64,000 nt of DNA from a virus. Below are positions 1 through 8,149 of the stretch, piece by piece. The notes beneath the pieces were generated by a model. The model worked only from the letters and a program-made list of their open reading frames with translations, searched no databases and was not told the DNA's origin. Every line of letters starts with the position of its first letter. The stretch's first letter is position 1. The position numbers and the translations under genes are program-made. The stretch lies in the IMG/VR virus record IMGVR_UViG_3300044644_001860, positions 82,440-146,439 of that record; one strand, 5' to 3'.

Positions 1-1
1 A

Positions 2-565
2 GCTGGTAGCGCTCTTGGTGTCGCTGGCCGTGGTGCGCTTGGTGCGGCAAAGGGTGTAGCCGGTGCTGCGGCAAAGGGCGTCGCTGGTCAAGCTGCGCGA
101 TCTGCCGCCCGGCAAGCTACCAGTAGCGGAGCACGCGCCGTCACGAATACACTGGCCTCCGCCGGTCGCCGAATGGGTTCCAGCTCGCTCGACAATGCAG
201 CGCTGGCAGCTAACAACTACGCGCGTTCTGGCGCCCAAGCTGTTGGTAACGCGCAGCGCTCATTTGTTCAAGGCGCTGAACAAATACTTCCCGGCGGTTT
301 CCAGTACAAATCGTGGCAACACGGACTCCAGAATCCGCTGTCTAATGGCGCAGGTGGTTGGGGTATGCGGTCGCCTGTAGCTGGCGGCCGCTATTTGCCG
401 TCAATAAGCAAGTCAGTGCGCTCCGGCATTGACACTGTCGCGCAGAATCCGCTGAGCTCGGCTACGTTCTTCCATGATTACGGCGCTGGCGGCGCATTCG
501 ACCCAACGAATACGCAAGCGTACGACGACGCGCACAGACAATGGCTTAACGAACAATTCAAGTAA
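2..565 (+). CDS. Gly/Ala-rich hypothetical protein, 5' end outside the window
   Basis: The frame is open from the first base of the window, so the true start lies upstream and only the C-terminal part (about 187 residues) is seen. The first 50 residues are almost only Gly, Ala, Val, Ser and Lys/Arg, with glycine-zipper spacing that resembles membrane-inserting or internal virion proteins. The last 100 residues are Asn/Gln/Ser-rich with no recognisable motif, and the protein ends in LNEQFK. It lies 11 bases before the next gene in an apparent operon of similar low-complexity proteins. The methionine at 173 is an internal codon in the same frame. Function unknown. Confidence 0.7.
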   Translation, partial: AGSALGVAGRGALGAAKGVAGAAAKGVAGQAARSAARQATSSGARAVTNTLASAGRRMGSSSLDNAALAANNYARSGAQAVGNAQRSFVQGAEQILPGGFQYKSWQHGLQNPLSNGAGGWGMRSPVAGGRYLPSISKSVRSGIDTVAQNPLSSATFFHDYGAGGAFDPTNTQAYDDAHRQWLNEQFK

Positions 566-576
566 GAGTACACACT

Positions 577-1203
577 ATGACACCATTTGAATTTGGCTGC
601 CAATGCAGCCAGTTTGAAAAGCAATCGTTAAATCCAATTCTGGGCGGCTTGCTTCACGGCGGCAAAAAGATTGTCAAAGGTCTTGGCGGCATTGATAACG
701 CTGCCGGCGGTCTGATGCGCAGTGTTGGTTCTTTGTCGGGCGGCATCGGCAAACTGTTTGGTTCTGCCGGGCAAATGGCCAAACCGGTTGGACAAGCCAT
801 TACCCGTGGCGGCGAAGCAATGGCCAACACGAATATCAAAAATGAAACCGCCCGCGACCTTATTCGCATGCTCGGCTATGCCACGAAAACAACCGGTAAG
901 GGCATAACGGCATCTGGTGGCGGCGCAAATATTGTCGGCGGCGGTTTTAACCTGCTCGACAAAGGTTTAAAACGCGTTGGTAATTTTGGTTACGGCGTGC
1001 CGACGCTTGGCACGTTAGGTTTGGGCGGCGCTGGATTCCAAGCTGGTGTGTTGCAAAACCCTGTGCGGATTGCGCCCAGCAATGACCACATTGACGTTCG
1101 GTCGCCCGTGACGCTGCCTGTTGCCGTACGCAACATGTTCGACGAGCCGGCTCCGCGGCGTCCTCGTCCCAAATACACTGCTTCCGGCAAACGCATTCGT
1201 TAA
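577..1203 (+). CDS. Gly-rich hypothetical protein (208 aa)
   Basis: This is an unrecognised protein. It begins MTPFEFG, followed by a Cys-x-Cys and a lysine-rich turn. Residues 20-75 and 105-155 are glycine-rich segments of alternating small and hydrophobic residues, which could be glycine-zipper membrane-associated helices. The C-terminus is basic (RRPRPKYTASGKRIR). The MTPFEFG start resembles a segment inside the next gene (MLTPYDFG), suggesting the proteins share an N-terminal module. It sits between two similar low-complexity genes with short spacers, and an internal or minor virion role is inferred from that company only. Confidence 0.7.
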   Translation: MTPFEFGCQCSQFEKQSLNPILGGLLHGGKKIVKGLGGIDNAAGGLMRSVGSLSGGIGKLFGSAGQMAKPVGQAITRGGEAMANTNIKNETARDLIRMLGYATKTTGKGITASGGGANIVGGGFNLLDKGLKRVGNFGYGVPTLGTLGLGGAGFQAGVLQNPVRIAPSNDHIDVRSPVTLPVAVRNMFDEPAPRRPRPKYTASGKRIR

Positions 1204-1213
1204 GGAGAACCAC

Positions 1214-3400
1214 ATGTCGCATTATCACTATGATTTCGAAAAAGAAGCCGTTAAAGGTAAATTCCTCAAAGCGCTGCTTGGTGGCGCGAAAGACCTCGCT
1301 GTTCGCGGCGGCTCGACTGCGCTGGACTTTGGAAAAAAGATGGTCAGCCCCGGAACGAGCGCGTATCAGGCTGCAAAAGCGACTGGCAAATCCACTGCCC
1401 GCGCTCTTGGCGAAGCAACAAAAGATCAGGCTGTTGCGGCCGGCAAAGTCATGGGCGACGCCGGCACTGCGGTATACAACAATCCAACAGCGCAATCAGT
1501 AGGTAAAAAAGTAACTGAAACGCTATCTCCTGTAACATCTCGCGTCGGCCGCGTTGGTCAGTTTACGACAGACGTAAGCCGTAACGCGTTAAACATGGGC
1601 GATGATGCTGTGGCTCGGATGCGCGGACAAAACCGGCCCGCTGGCGCAGGTTGGGGACTCGGCGACGCAATAATTTCGCCGACGGCTAAAAATCCTTCGT
1701 CGTTACGAAATGTCGGTGTCGGCAGCGGCGTACTATACGGCGGTGCTCGCGCAACTGGCCTTACGGGCGGCAGCAACGATCCGCAAGACGACGTTTATAC
1801 GCCTGTGGCTCCCGGCGCTCAAATGCCGCGGCCTATTCAAAACTATTCGGGCGGCGGATTTTTAGGCGGTATTCCGAAAGAGATGCAATACGCCGCAGCC
1901 GCTGGCGTACCGCTCGCGCTCCTTGGCGCTTACATGGGCGGCGGCAAAGGTCTCGCGACGGGCGCTCTTGGTTTGGGCGCGCTTGGTCTTGGCGCCGCGG
2001 GCTCTGGCTACTTTGGTGACGGCGCTCGGCGAATGGTCGGCCAAGGCGCCAACAGCCTTATGGGGTTATTTGGTGGCAACCAGAATGGCGACATGATGTC
2101 CCAGATTGAACAGCTCAGCAATCTAAGCCCCGAGTTTGGCGTTACTATGTTAATGGGTAAGAATCCCGGGCTGTCACGCGAAGACGCTGAGCAGATGTAT
2201 CACTTTTTGACGCAAAACAAGGGCGTGATTTCCAAGATGGCTCCGATGATTACTGGAGCTAAGACGCCAATGGCCAAGGCCGGTGCTTTGCGGGCAATCT
2301 CGTCGGAGCTGGAAAAGGCCGCCCGATGCTGGAAGGGTTACGAGCCTGTTCCGGGTAAAGCGCCATATAGCAACAATTCGTGCCGGCCTGCTGGCAGCGG
2401 CAAGAAAAAGAAAAAACAGGAAAAAACTTCGGCTTACACCTCTAACCATGAAAGTGACAACATGCTTACTCCGTACGACTTTGGGCGGGCTCTTGTGAAG
2501 AGCGCCGCGTTTCCGTTTGACGCAAACAATGTGTTAACGTCTGGCGCTGGCGGCTCTATGTCCGGCGGCAGTTCGCCGACAATGTCGTTAGCTAATCCCG
2601 CCGTACATAACGTTTCTATGCAGGCCAAGCCGGTCGCGAAGCCAATGGTCAATCGCCCAGCAGCTCCGGCACCCGCGGCCGCTAAAAGCCTTACGGGCGG
2701 TTTCTCGGCTAATCAGGCGCCCATGACTGGCACGAGCCCTACCGGTCGTCGCTGGGATATGAAAGACAATCCCATGCAGGCGAACGCCGTAGGCAGCATG
2801 CCTGTTCCTACGCTTTCGTTAGCGCGACCTGACGGTATGCGGCCGCAACACACGCTTACTACTAGCGGCACGCGTCCCGGGCAGGTAACGCCCGTTGCTC
2901 CGGCAAACACGCCGGTTGTTCGACCCTCTGCTGCGCCAAAGATGGCCCCGACACAGGCCGCTACTCCCGCAGCCAAACCGGCAATGACCGCCGAAGATTA
3001 TTCGTCGCAAGCCAAGAGGATGCTGGCTGAGCTTAACGCGCGTGTGCGCGCTAATGGCGGTGTAACATCTGACTACAAGCAGGTCAGTGATCAAGCGAAT
3101 GCGCTGCTCGATCGCGCGAACAAGATGCGCAATGCTCCGGGATATAAGCCGGGAGCTAACGAGCAGAACATCGCGCAAGTGCAGCAACTAAACGCTGACC
3201 GTGCCCGTGCCGGCGGCGAAGTGGCTAATATTGGACAGCGCATGCAGGCGATCAACAACGCTAGCCGCGACTACGACACAGCGTCGTGGAACCGCGCTAC
3301 GCAGGGCATTCCGCAGCGCATGCCTGTTGGCAATCCCTCGCGTGTTCCCATGAACGGCCCGCCGGTTCAAGGCGGTCCTGTTCAGGTCGCCAAGCGCTAG
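1214..3400 (+). CDS. Large Gly/Pro-rich protein, apparently a fusion of two modules (728 aa)
   Basis: The ATG at 1214 is chosen because AAGGAG lies 5 bases upstream; an upstream GTG/ATG extension would overlap the previous gene. Residues 1-400 are Gly/Ala-rich with hydrophobic glycine-zipper stretches near 230-290. A lysine run (KKKKK) near residue 407 is followed by the internal sequence MLTPYDFGRALVKSA at about residue 417, which looks like the N-terminus of a separate protein and matches the MTPFEFG start of the preceding gene. Residues 430-728 are Pro/Ala/Met/Gln-rich and probably disordered with coiled-coil patches. No enzyme motif is visible. Probably a virion-associated protein; function unknown. 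Confidence 0.7.
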   Translation: MSHYHYDFEKEAVKGKFLKALLGGAKDLAVRGGSTALDFGKKMVSPGTSAYQAAKATGKSTARALGEATKDQAVAAGKVMGDAGTAVYNNPTAQSVGKKVTETLSPVTSRVGRVGQFTTDVSRNALNMGDDAVARMRGQNRPAGAGWGLGDAIISPTAKNPSSLRNVGVGSGVLYGGARATGLTGGSNDPQDDVYTPVAPGAQMPRPIQNYSGGGFLGGIPKEMQYAAAAGVPLALLGAYMGGGKGLATGALGLGALGLGAAGSGYFGDGARRMVGQGANSLMGLFGGNQNGDMMSQIEQLSNLSPEFGVTMLMGKNPGLSREDAEQMYHFLTQNKGVISKMAPMITGAKTPMAKAGALRAISSELEKAARCWKGYEPVPGKAPYSNNSCRPAGSGKKKKKQEKTSAYTSNHESDNMLTPYDFGRALVKSAAFPFDANNVLTSGAGGSMSGGSSPTMSLANPAVHNVSMQAKPVAKPMVNRPAAPAPAAAKSLTGGFSANQAPMTGTSPTGRRWDMKDNPMQANAVGSMPVPTLSLARPDGMRPQHTLTTSGTRPGQVTPVAPANTPVVRPSAAPKMAPTQAATPAAKPAMTAEDYSSQAKRMLAELNARVRANGGVTSDYKQVSDQANALLDRANKMRNAPGYKPGANEQNIAQVQQLNADRARAGGEVANIGQRMQAINNASRDYDTASWNRATQGIPQRMPVGNPSRVPMNGPPVQGGPVQVAKR

Positions 3401-3403
3401 TAA

Positions 3404-4072
3404 TTAAAAACACGGCATAAGACTCGCCATGTTGATTAAACCGTTTCCGTGAAACAGCAGCGGCGTCGTGTCGAACTGTTTGTTACGAATGGTCGTGCCG
3501 TCGATCACGAAGTCTGGCATATTAACGCCAGCGCCGACGCTACCGTTGTACAACGACTGAAACACCCGACACTCGTAGTCTAGCGCGAGTAAACCCGGCT
3601 GCGATAAGAACAGCAACGACAGCGCGTGCTGGTCGTCGCCGACCCGTACGATGTCTTCGAGCATCTCGTCGTACATGCGTTTGACCGCGCTGACTTTACC
3701 GGCATAAAGCCCAGCATTGAGATAACGCCACTTACCGGGCGCTTTGGGATACTTTTGGGCAAGCTCTGCGGCCGGAAAACAGTTTGTCTCGGCATTGAAC
3801 GTGACTTTGTCTAAATCAAAGTGCGTCTCTACGGCGTCGCGCAGTGTTTCTGCCGTGCACCCATTGAATGGCAAAACGTCGTAGCCATCTAACAACACAA
3901 TGATGTCGTCGTCCGGCAGTGATTTGACAAACTCGTGGACGCCGAAGGCTTTGGCGTAAAAGCTCCCGGTCCACGCAATAAGATTAGGCACAAACTCAAT
4001 CGGGAGTTTCTGCCGTAACTGCCGTAAGTTTGAATGATCAGCATTTGTGACGTAAGTCAAGATTTTCAACAT
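3404..4072 (-). CDS. PLOD/procollagen-type glycosyltransferase (222 aa)
   Basis: This is the only clear minus-strand gene. Residues 1-70 form a Rossmann-like start ending in a DGYD motif (residues 62-65), the DxD-type metal and nucleotide-sugar binding site. It is followed by FNAETNCFP near residue 93, a YPKAPGKWRYLNAGLY block, a DDQ motif and a terminal HGNG. This order is typical of the glycosyltransferase domain of lysyl hydroxylases and related phage or giant-virus enzymes. It converges with the gene on its left (3 bases apart) and diverges from the PhoH-like gene. It may decorate virion or host glycans together with the two sugar-related genes at 5528-7056. The sugar donor is unknown. 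Confidence 0.8.
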   Translation of the reverse strand: MLKILTYVTNADHSNLRQLRQKLPIEFVPNLIAWTGSFYAKAFGVHEFVKSLPDDDIIVLLDGYDVLPFNGCTAETLRDAVETHFDLDKVTFNAETNCFPAAELAQKYPKAPGKWRYLNAGLYAGKVSAVKRMYDEMLEDIVRVGDDQHALSLLFLSQPGLLALDYECRVFQSLYNGSVGAGVNMPDFVIDGTTIRNKQFDTTPLLFHGNGLINMASLMPCF

Positions 4073-4120
4073 GAATTTTTCTTTCGTGTGGAATAGTATC
4101 GTTTAGTCGTTAAGCGCGTT

Positions 4121-4129
4121 TGTTAAAAT
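4121..4129 (+). promoter_or_regulatory. Candidate extended -10 promoter element upstream of the PhoH-like gene
   Basis: The sequence TGTTAAAATA reads as TG-n-TAAAAT, an extended -10 box, in the 105-base divergent spacer between the minus-strand glycosyltransferase and the PhoH-like gene. The same ten bases recur at 11328. No good -35 hexamer is visible at 16-18 bases upstream. Assignment is by pattern only. Confidence 0.35.
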
Positions 4130-4177
4130 AGCGGTGGGTTAGTCAATGTCTCTAACCACTCTTATGAGGACCATCGC

Positions 4178-4876
4178 ATGGCGCGCAACTCTCGCAAGGC
4201 GGCACGGGTGCAACGAAAAGAACAAAAACAGGAGAAACAGGCACAGAATATTTATACACCACTTAACATTGAATTACGTACAGAAACACAGAATCTTGCG
4301 TGGAAGACAATGGAAGATAAGCTGGTGACGTTTTTGCTCGGGGCAGCGGGCTCCGGTAAGACATTCTTGGCCATGGCGTATGCAATCAACGCCGTGCTAA
4401 CTCGCCAATGCGAGAAAATCGTTCTTACTCGCCCCATTGTCGAATCGGGCGAGAAGCTGGGATTTCTCCCCGGCTCATTTGGTGAAAAAGTCAACCCGTA
4501 CATGCAGCCCCTGTATGACGCCCTCGAAGTCATGGTTGGACGAGGCGGCGGTCAGCGGGAAGTCATCAACAAAGCTATTGTGCTGGCGCCGCTGTGCTAT
4601 ATGCGCGGTAGAACGTTCGATAACTCTATTTGCGTTTTTGACGAAGCCCAGAACGCGAGCTACATGCAACTAAAGCTCTTTCTGAGCCGGTTTGGGCAGA
4701 ATACGCAATTTATTATCACTGGTGACCCAGAGCAGAGTGACCTGTATTCGCGCGACGTGCCTTTAATGGATGTCGTGAAGAAGCTGCAGTCCGTGGGCGA
4801 AATCGGCACAATCCGTTTCGATAACGCCGACATTGTGCGCCATCCATTGATATCAAAAATACTCAAGAAACTCTGA
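4178..4876 (+). CDS. phoH: PhoH-like P-loop ATPase (232 aa)
   Basis: This PhoH-family ATPase is a common phage auxiliary gene. A basic, Gln/Lys-rich N-terminus of about 25 residues precedes the P-loop domain. Walker A is GAAGSGKT (residues 55-62). The family's TRP motif follows (LTRPIVESGEKLGFLPG), then a Walker B with the sequence CVFDEAQNA, and a sensor-like FIITGDPEQSDL. Length and motif order match the PhoH core without extra domains. It is the first gene after a divergent promoter region. The cellular role of phage PhoH proteins (RNA metabolism or phosphate response) is not established. Confidence 0.93.
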   Translation: MARNSRKAARVQRKEQKQEKQAQNIYTPLNIELRTETQNLAWKTMEDKLVTFLLGAAGSGKTFLAMAYAINAVLTRQCEKIVLTRPIVESGEKLGFLPGSFGEKVNPYMQPLYDALEVMVGRGGGQREVINKAIVLAPLCYMRGRTFDNSICVFDEAQNASYMQLKLFLSRFGQNTQFIITGDPEQSDLYSRDVPLMDVVKKLQSVGEIGTIRFDNADIVRHPLISKILKKL

Positions 4877-4939
4877 AAACGCTGTTGCCGGCTTATTTAG
4901 ACCGCGATACATTTATGTGCGTTGAATGGAGTCAACCAC

Positions 4940-5515
4940 ATGATGTTAACACTGTTTCCCGCGGCAAAGCAGATCAAGCTCGCAGAAAAACGTGAGCGGA
5001 CAATGCGCGCTGAAATTCAAGCGCAAACTGGCCGAACACATCTTCGCAACTCAATTACTGCTGGCGCTGGAACGCTGGCAAGCTTGGTGTGCGAAGTCTG
5101 CCTGCGCGAGTTTTACGACCTCGAATTCTCGCCTGACGACGAGAAGCACGACTATGACCTCGTGCATCCGTTGCGTTTCGGCAAGATTGACAACAAGACT
5201 AAGATTCGTACAGTAGCGCCCAAGCCGGAATACCTCGGCACTGTGGCGTCGTACAACACGCGGCAGCAGTGTGACTTCTACTGCTTTACGAGCATTCTCA
5301 AAGATTTCAGCCAGATGTGGATCGCTGGCTTTATGCCCAAAGCCGCGTTTGGCGAGCAAGCAGTATTTCACAAAAAAGGCGATATTGACCCAAGCTCAGA
5401 CCGTGGTTGGCGTTTCAAAGCCGACTGCTGGAATATGCCATACGGCGACATGTGGACCCCGCCGGCACCCGACAAAATTGACGAGCGCTATTTAGTTTCG
5501 ACAAACGTGACGTAA
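4940..5515 (+). CDS. Hypothetical protein, possible restriction-endonuclease-like fold (191 aa)
   Basis: The start at the first ATG of the ATGATG pair is supported by TGGAG about 9 bases upstream. The middle of the protein carries DYDLVHPLRFGKIDNKTKIR, an arrangement of an Asp followed by a beta strand and a K-x-K that resembles the PD-(D/E)XK nuclease core. The expected acidic residue before the lysine is Asn here, so catalysis is doubtful. The remainder (YNTRQQCDFYCF, MWTPPAP) resembles conserved phage proteins I cannot name. It lies between the PhoH-like gene and a glycosyltransferase. Function unassigned. Confidence 0.7.
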   Translation: MMLTLFPAAKQIKLAEKRERTMRAEIQAQTGRTHLRNSITAGAGTLASLVCEVCLREFYDLEFSPDDEKHDYDLVHPLRFGKIDNKTKIRTVAPKPEYLGTVASYNTRQQCDFYCFTSILKDFSQMWIAGFMPKAAFGEQAVFHKKGDIDPSSDRGWRFKADCWNMPYGDMWTPPAPDKIDERYLVSTNVT

Positions 5516-5527
5516 CAGGAGCTTCGC

Positions 5528-6472
5528 GTGCGCCGGATTCTGTTTTTTGTTGATTCGGAATGGGCATTTGGCAATATCCACAACTCGCTGCGTAAATGCC
5601 TGTACCCCGAATATGACTGCGACCTCATGTGCTGGTCGAAGGTCTACACAGCTGAGACGTTCAAGTACCTGATCGACAAGTACGACTTGTTCTGGTCTAC
5701 GCCAGCGGGTGCTTTTGCGCTGCACAGCTCGTACGGCGTGCCCAACGAAAAACTGGTCGGGCTCGCCCACCACGACTTCGACATATCCAGCCCGATTGAG
5801 AAGGCACGCGCTGACCAACTCAACGGCTACGTCGGATCGCCAAAGCATTTTGCAGACCTGCGCGGTTTTGCTGTCGTGGGCAAGAAGCTGCTGACGACCT
5901 CGATTGCGTATGGCGTATCACGGCTGCCGACAATTCTGCCAATGGGCTTGCACACGCGCGAATATGTCAGGCCGATGTCGACTGAAGTAAAACGTTTAGG
6001 TTATTTTGGCCGTCTAGAGCGGTTTGATCACCGCGACTTTGACAGCAAACGTGGCCGGCTTGCGATCGCCGCGGCTGAAAAGACCGGCATGACGTTATAC
6101 GCGCCGCAGTTCCAGAAAGACATTCATTATTTGGCCACCAGCCAGATGTATCGAGACATCGACCTGCTGATGTTTTGTTCGCTGCAGGAGGGCCAACCGT
6201 GCACGGCGTTTGAGGCGTTAGCGTCCGGCGTGCCGGTCTTAGGCACCGCAGCGGGCGTGTTTGACGAGCTGGCTGAGTTTGGCGGCGGCGGTGTGCTGCC
6301 GTACGACGAAAACGCGTTCTTAGAGCAAGCGGTAGAAGTTATTCAGGCCCTTCAGGCCGACCACACGCTGTATGCTAAGATGCACTTTGCGGCCGTAGAA
6401 ACCAGCAGAAACTTCGATTGGGCCGTATTAAAACCGACATGGCTGGAATACCTTGACGGGTTGTTCGCATGA
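5528..6472 (+). CDS. Glycosyltransferase, GT4/GT1-like (314 aa)
   Basis: A GTG start is used: AGGAG lies about 6 bases upstream and no ATG fits. The N-terminal half is a Rossmann-like domain beginning RRILFFVDSEW. The C-terminal half has the retaining glycosyltransferase signature EGQPCTAFEALASGVP (from residue 221), in which the Glu and following loop bind the nucleotide sugar, then GVFDEL. This arrangement is characteristic of GT-B fold family 4 enzymes. Its stop overlaps the start of the next gene (ATGA), so both are probably translated together. Substrate unknown; glycosylation of virion, host surface or DNA are all possible. Confidence 0.82.
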   Translation: MRRILFFVDSEWAFGNIHNSLRKCLYPEYDCDLMCWSKVYTAETFKYLIDKYDLFWSTPAGAFALHSSYGVPNEKLVGLAHHDFDISSPIEKARADQLNGYVGSPKHFADLRGFAVVGKKLLTTSIAYGVSRLPTILPMGLHTREYVRPMSTEVKRLGYFGRLERFDHRDFDSKRGRLAIAAAEKTGMTLYAPQFQKDIHYLATSQMYRDIDLLMFCSLQEGQPCTAFEALASGVPVLGTAAGVFDELAEFGGGGVLPYDENAFLEQAVEVIQALQADHTLYAKMHFAAVETSRNFDWAVLKPTWLEYLDGLFA

Positions 6473-7056
6473 TTGTCGATGTTGTGGTGGCGCGGTATTC
6501 AGAGCCGCTAGACTGGCTGGCCACAATCCCAGACGAGTGGCGCATCTTTGTATATGACAAAGGCGGCACGCCAGCATTACAGAATGGCCCGCTAAAGCGC
6601 GCTATTATCACAATTCCGCGCCCCAACATCGGCCGCGATCTGGAAACGTTTTTGTGGCATAACTTGACGACCACGCACGCTGACTACACCATTTATTTAC
6701 AGGGCCGTCCGTTTGACCACTGCGCTGACCCTATTCCGCGTGCCCAATCGGTTATTGCAAAAAAAGAGAAGCTCGGCTGGCTCGGCCCGACATGGGACGC
6801 CACATGGAACGCGCTCCCGCACCGACTGTGTGATTTAGGCACTGCGGAAGTCTGGCCGCAAATATTTCCCAACGAACCAGTACCGGAAAACTTTCTGTTT
6901 CCAGCTGGCGCTCAGATGATCGTCCACCGCGATCGTTTGGTTGCGAGAACAAAAGAGTGGTGGTATAACGCGCATCGGGTTTCGTTTACAAATGACTGGC
7001 GCATGCCGCACTGTATCGAGCGGTTTTGCCCGGCTATCTACGGCAGCACGCTTTAA
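6469..7056 (+). CDS. DUF3431-like glycan-related protein (195 aa)
   Basis: The protein starts with VVVARYSEPLDWLATIP and continues with IFVYDKGG, PNIGRDLETFLWH, IYLQGRPFDH and FPAGAQMIVHRDRL. This order of motifs is that of the DUF3431 family, found in eukaryotic, bacterial and viral sugar-modification loci and distantly glycosyltransferase-like. The start overlaps the end of the GT4 gene by four bases, which supports a shared role in one glycan pathway. Biochemical activity is not established for the family. The assignment rests on motif memory. Confidence 0.7.
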   Translation: MIVDVVVARYSEPLDWLATIPDEWRIFVYDKGGTPALQNGPLKRAIITIPRPNIGRDLETFLWHNLTTTHADYTIYLQGRPFDHCADPIPRAQSVIAKKEKLGWLGPTWDATWNALPHRLCDLGTAEVWPQIFPNEPVPENFLFPAGAQMIVHRDRLVARTKEWWYNAHRVSFTNDWRMPHCIERFCPAIYGSTL

Positions 7057-7065
7057 GGACATATC

Positions 7066-7551
7066 ATGACGCTCAGCGACTTTTTGCAATTAATGAACGC
7101 GGACCTACAGAACGAGTGGACGCATCTGCAGTTCTATCTTTATCACGCGTCGTCTGTAATCGGCATCCACGCCGCCGAATATCGAGAGTTTTTCTCGGAA
7201 TCTGCTAAGGGAGAAATGCAGCATGTCCAGCAGTTTCTAGATCGGCTGTTTGGGCTGCACTTTAATCTGCCAAATTCCAGCGGCAAACAGTTTCCGCTGT
7301 GTCGGAATACTGAAACGGCACTAGGCGAAGCTTTAAAGCTAGAAGAAGAAGTTATCAAGAACTACGCCACGCGGCTCGCACAACTTGACGCCCTGATGAT
7401 CAACAATCCCGTTGAAGCGACGTACCTTCGTATTTTTTACGAAGATCAGCTGCAAGATAGCTACGAAGACTGTGAACGTATTCGGCAGATTTTAGGCGAT
7501 ACTCTGGCACACGCTTTCCGGGCGCTCAACACGTCGACCGCCAAGGAATAA
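7066..7551 (+). CDS. bfr: Bacterioferritin-like diiron protein (161 aa)
   Basis: A four-helix ferritin-like protein. Candidate diiron ligands fall at Glu17, Glu50, His53, Glu93 or Glu94 and Glu126. These match bacterioferritin spacing (E. coli Glu18, Glu51, His54, Glu94, Glu127) with an offset of one. Met51, next to Glu50, occupies the place of the haem-ligand methionine. The last ferroxidase ligand (His130 in E. coli) appears to be Gln129. Length is close to the family's 158 residues. The gene stands alone between the glycan genes and a tRNA. It may store iron or protect against oxidative damage during infection; this is inference. Confidence 0.82.
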   Translation: MTLSDFLQLMNADLQNEWTHLQFYLYHASSVIGIHAAEYREFFSESAKGEMQHVQQFLDRLFGLHFNLPNSSGKQFPLCRNTETALGEALKLEEEVIKNYATRLAQLDALMINNPVEATYLRIFYEDQLQDSYEDCERIRQILGDTLAHAFRALNTSTAKE

Positions 7552-7556
7552 AACAA

Positions 7557-7628
7557 TGCCCGATAGCACAACGGTAGTGCGGCAAACTGTTAATTTGTAG
7601 GTTGTAGGTTCGAATCCTACTCGGGCAG
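7557..7628 (+). tRNA. tRNA-Asn (anticodon GTT)
   Basis: A complete cloverleaf can be drawn. The acceptor stem TGCCCGA pairs with TCGGGCA, with G as discriminator. The D arm is GCAC/GTGC around AACGGTA. The anticodon stem GCAAA/TTTGT holds loop CTGTTAA with anticodon GTT. The T arm is GTAGG/CCTAC with loop TTCGAAT. The 3' CCA is not encoded. It begins 5 bases after the ferritin-like stop codon and is the only tRNA recognised in the window. Confidence 0.95.
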
Positions 7629-7666
7629 CTATGGACCTTCACGACAAATTCTTTGGGGCTACAAAC

Positions 7667-7780
7667 ATGACTGTCCCCGTGGCCATTGCAACCGCGATTG
7701 CATTGTGCTGTGGGCTTGTGGTTGTCGTAATTACGGTATTGTGTCTCGACCTGTGGCGAGTTGGGCGCAGGAGACGTTAA
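7667..7780 (+). CDS. Small single-span membrane protein (37 aa; alternative start at 7631)
   Basis: This short open frame follows the tRNA directly. It encodes one strongly hydrophobic helix (VAIATAIALCCGLVVVV) followed by a basic tail, WRVGRRRR, the pattern of a small inner-membrane protein with a cytoplasmic C-terminus. A longer version of 49 residues would start at the in-frame ATG at 7631, immediately after the tRNA. TTGGGG before 7667 is the better, though weak, ribosome binding site. The ribosome binding site of the next gene is embedded in its 3' end, suggesting coupled translation. Function unknown. Confidence 0.5.
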   Translation: MTVPVAIATAIALCCGLVVVVITVLCLDLWRVGRRRR

Positions 7781-7782
7781 AC

Positions 7783-8133
7783 ATGTCGCCTGAAAATCGT
7801 TGGACTGCCGGAACACGCCTGTCAGCCCTTAGCTGGTCTACTGACCCGAGAGTACGCGCGATCGCTGTTGAAGAAGAAAACGTGACAGAAAAACTTGATT
7901 CTCGACGCGCGCGTATTTCTGCGCTGTTGCTCACGTGGTGGTTTTTGAGTTGCGTACTTTGGTTTGGGCTGTCATATTTGTGGACGTTCGACAGTTGGCA
8001 GCAGCTTTTGCAGGTTTTTAAATATGCGGGAATGGTCGTAGGCGTTGTCGCAGCTATTTTCGGCTGCATGACCACGTTCGCTTTTGTTCTCACCCGCGGC
8101 CGGCTGTTTGAAGGTAATTACCGTGACTTTTAA
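7783..8133 (+). CDS. Hypothetical two-span membrane protein (116 aa)
   Basis: The start at 7783 is set by CAGGAG about 10 bases upstream, inside the previous small gene. Residues 1-45 are polar and charged. Two transmembrane helices follow: about residues 46-68 (LLLTWWFLSCVLWFGLSYLW) and 80-107. The C-terminus is short and charged. No enzymatic motif is visible. Neighbouring genes are also small membrane or soluble unknowns, a typical phage early or accessory cluster. Confidence 0.72.
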   Translation: MSPENRWTAGTRLSALSWSTDPRVRAIAVEEENVTEKLDSRRARISALLLTWWFLSCVLWFGLSYLWTFDSWQQLLQVFKYAGMVVGVVAAIFGCMTTFAFVLTRGRLFEGNYRDF

Positions 8134-8149
8134 CAACAAGGACAAAGCC

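Noticed and set aside
947-1495. Minus-strand open frame of 182 codons
   Set aside because: It crosses two + strand genes with matching ribosome binding sites. The product has no motif.
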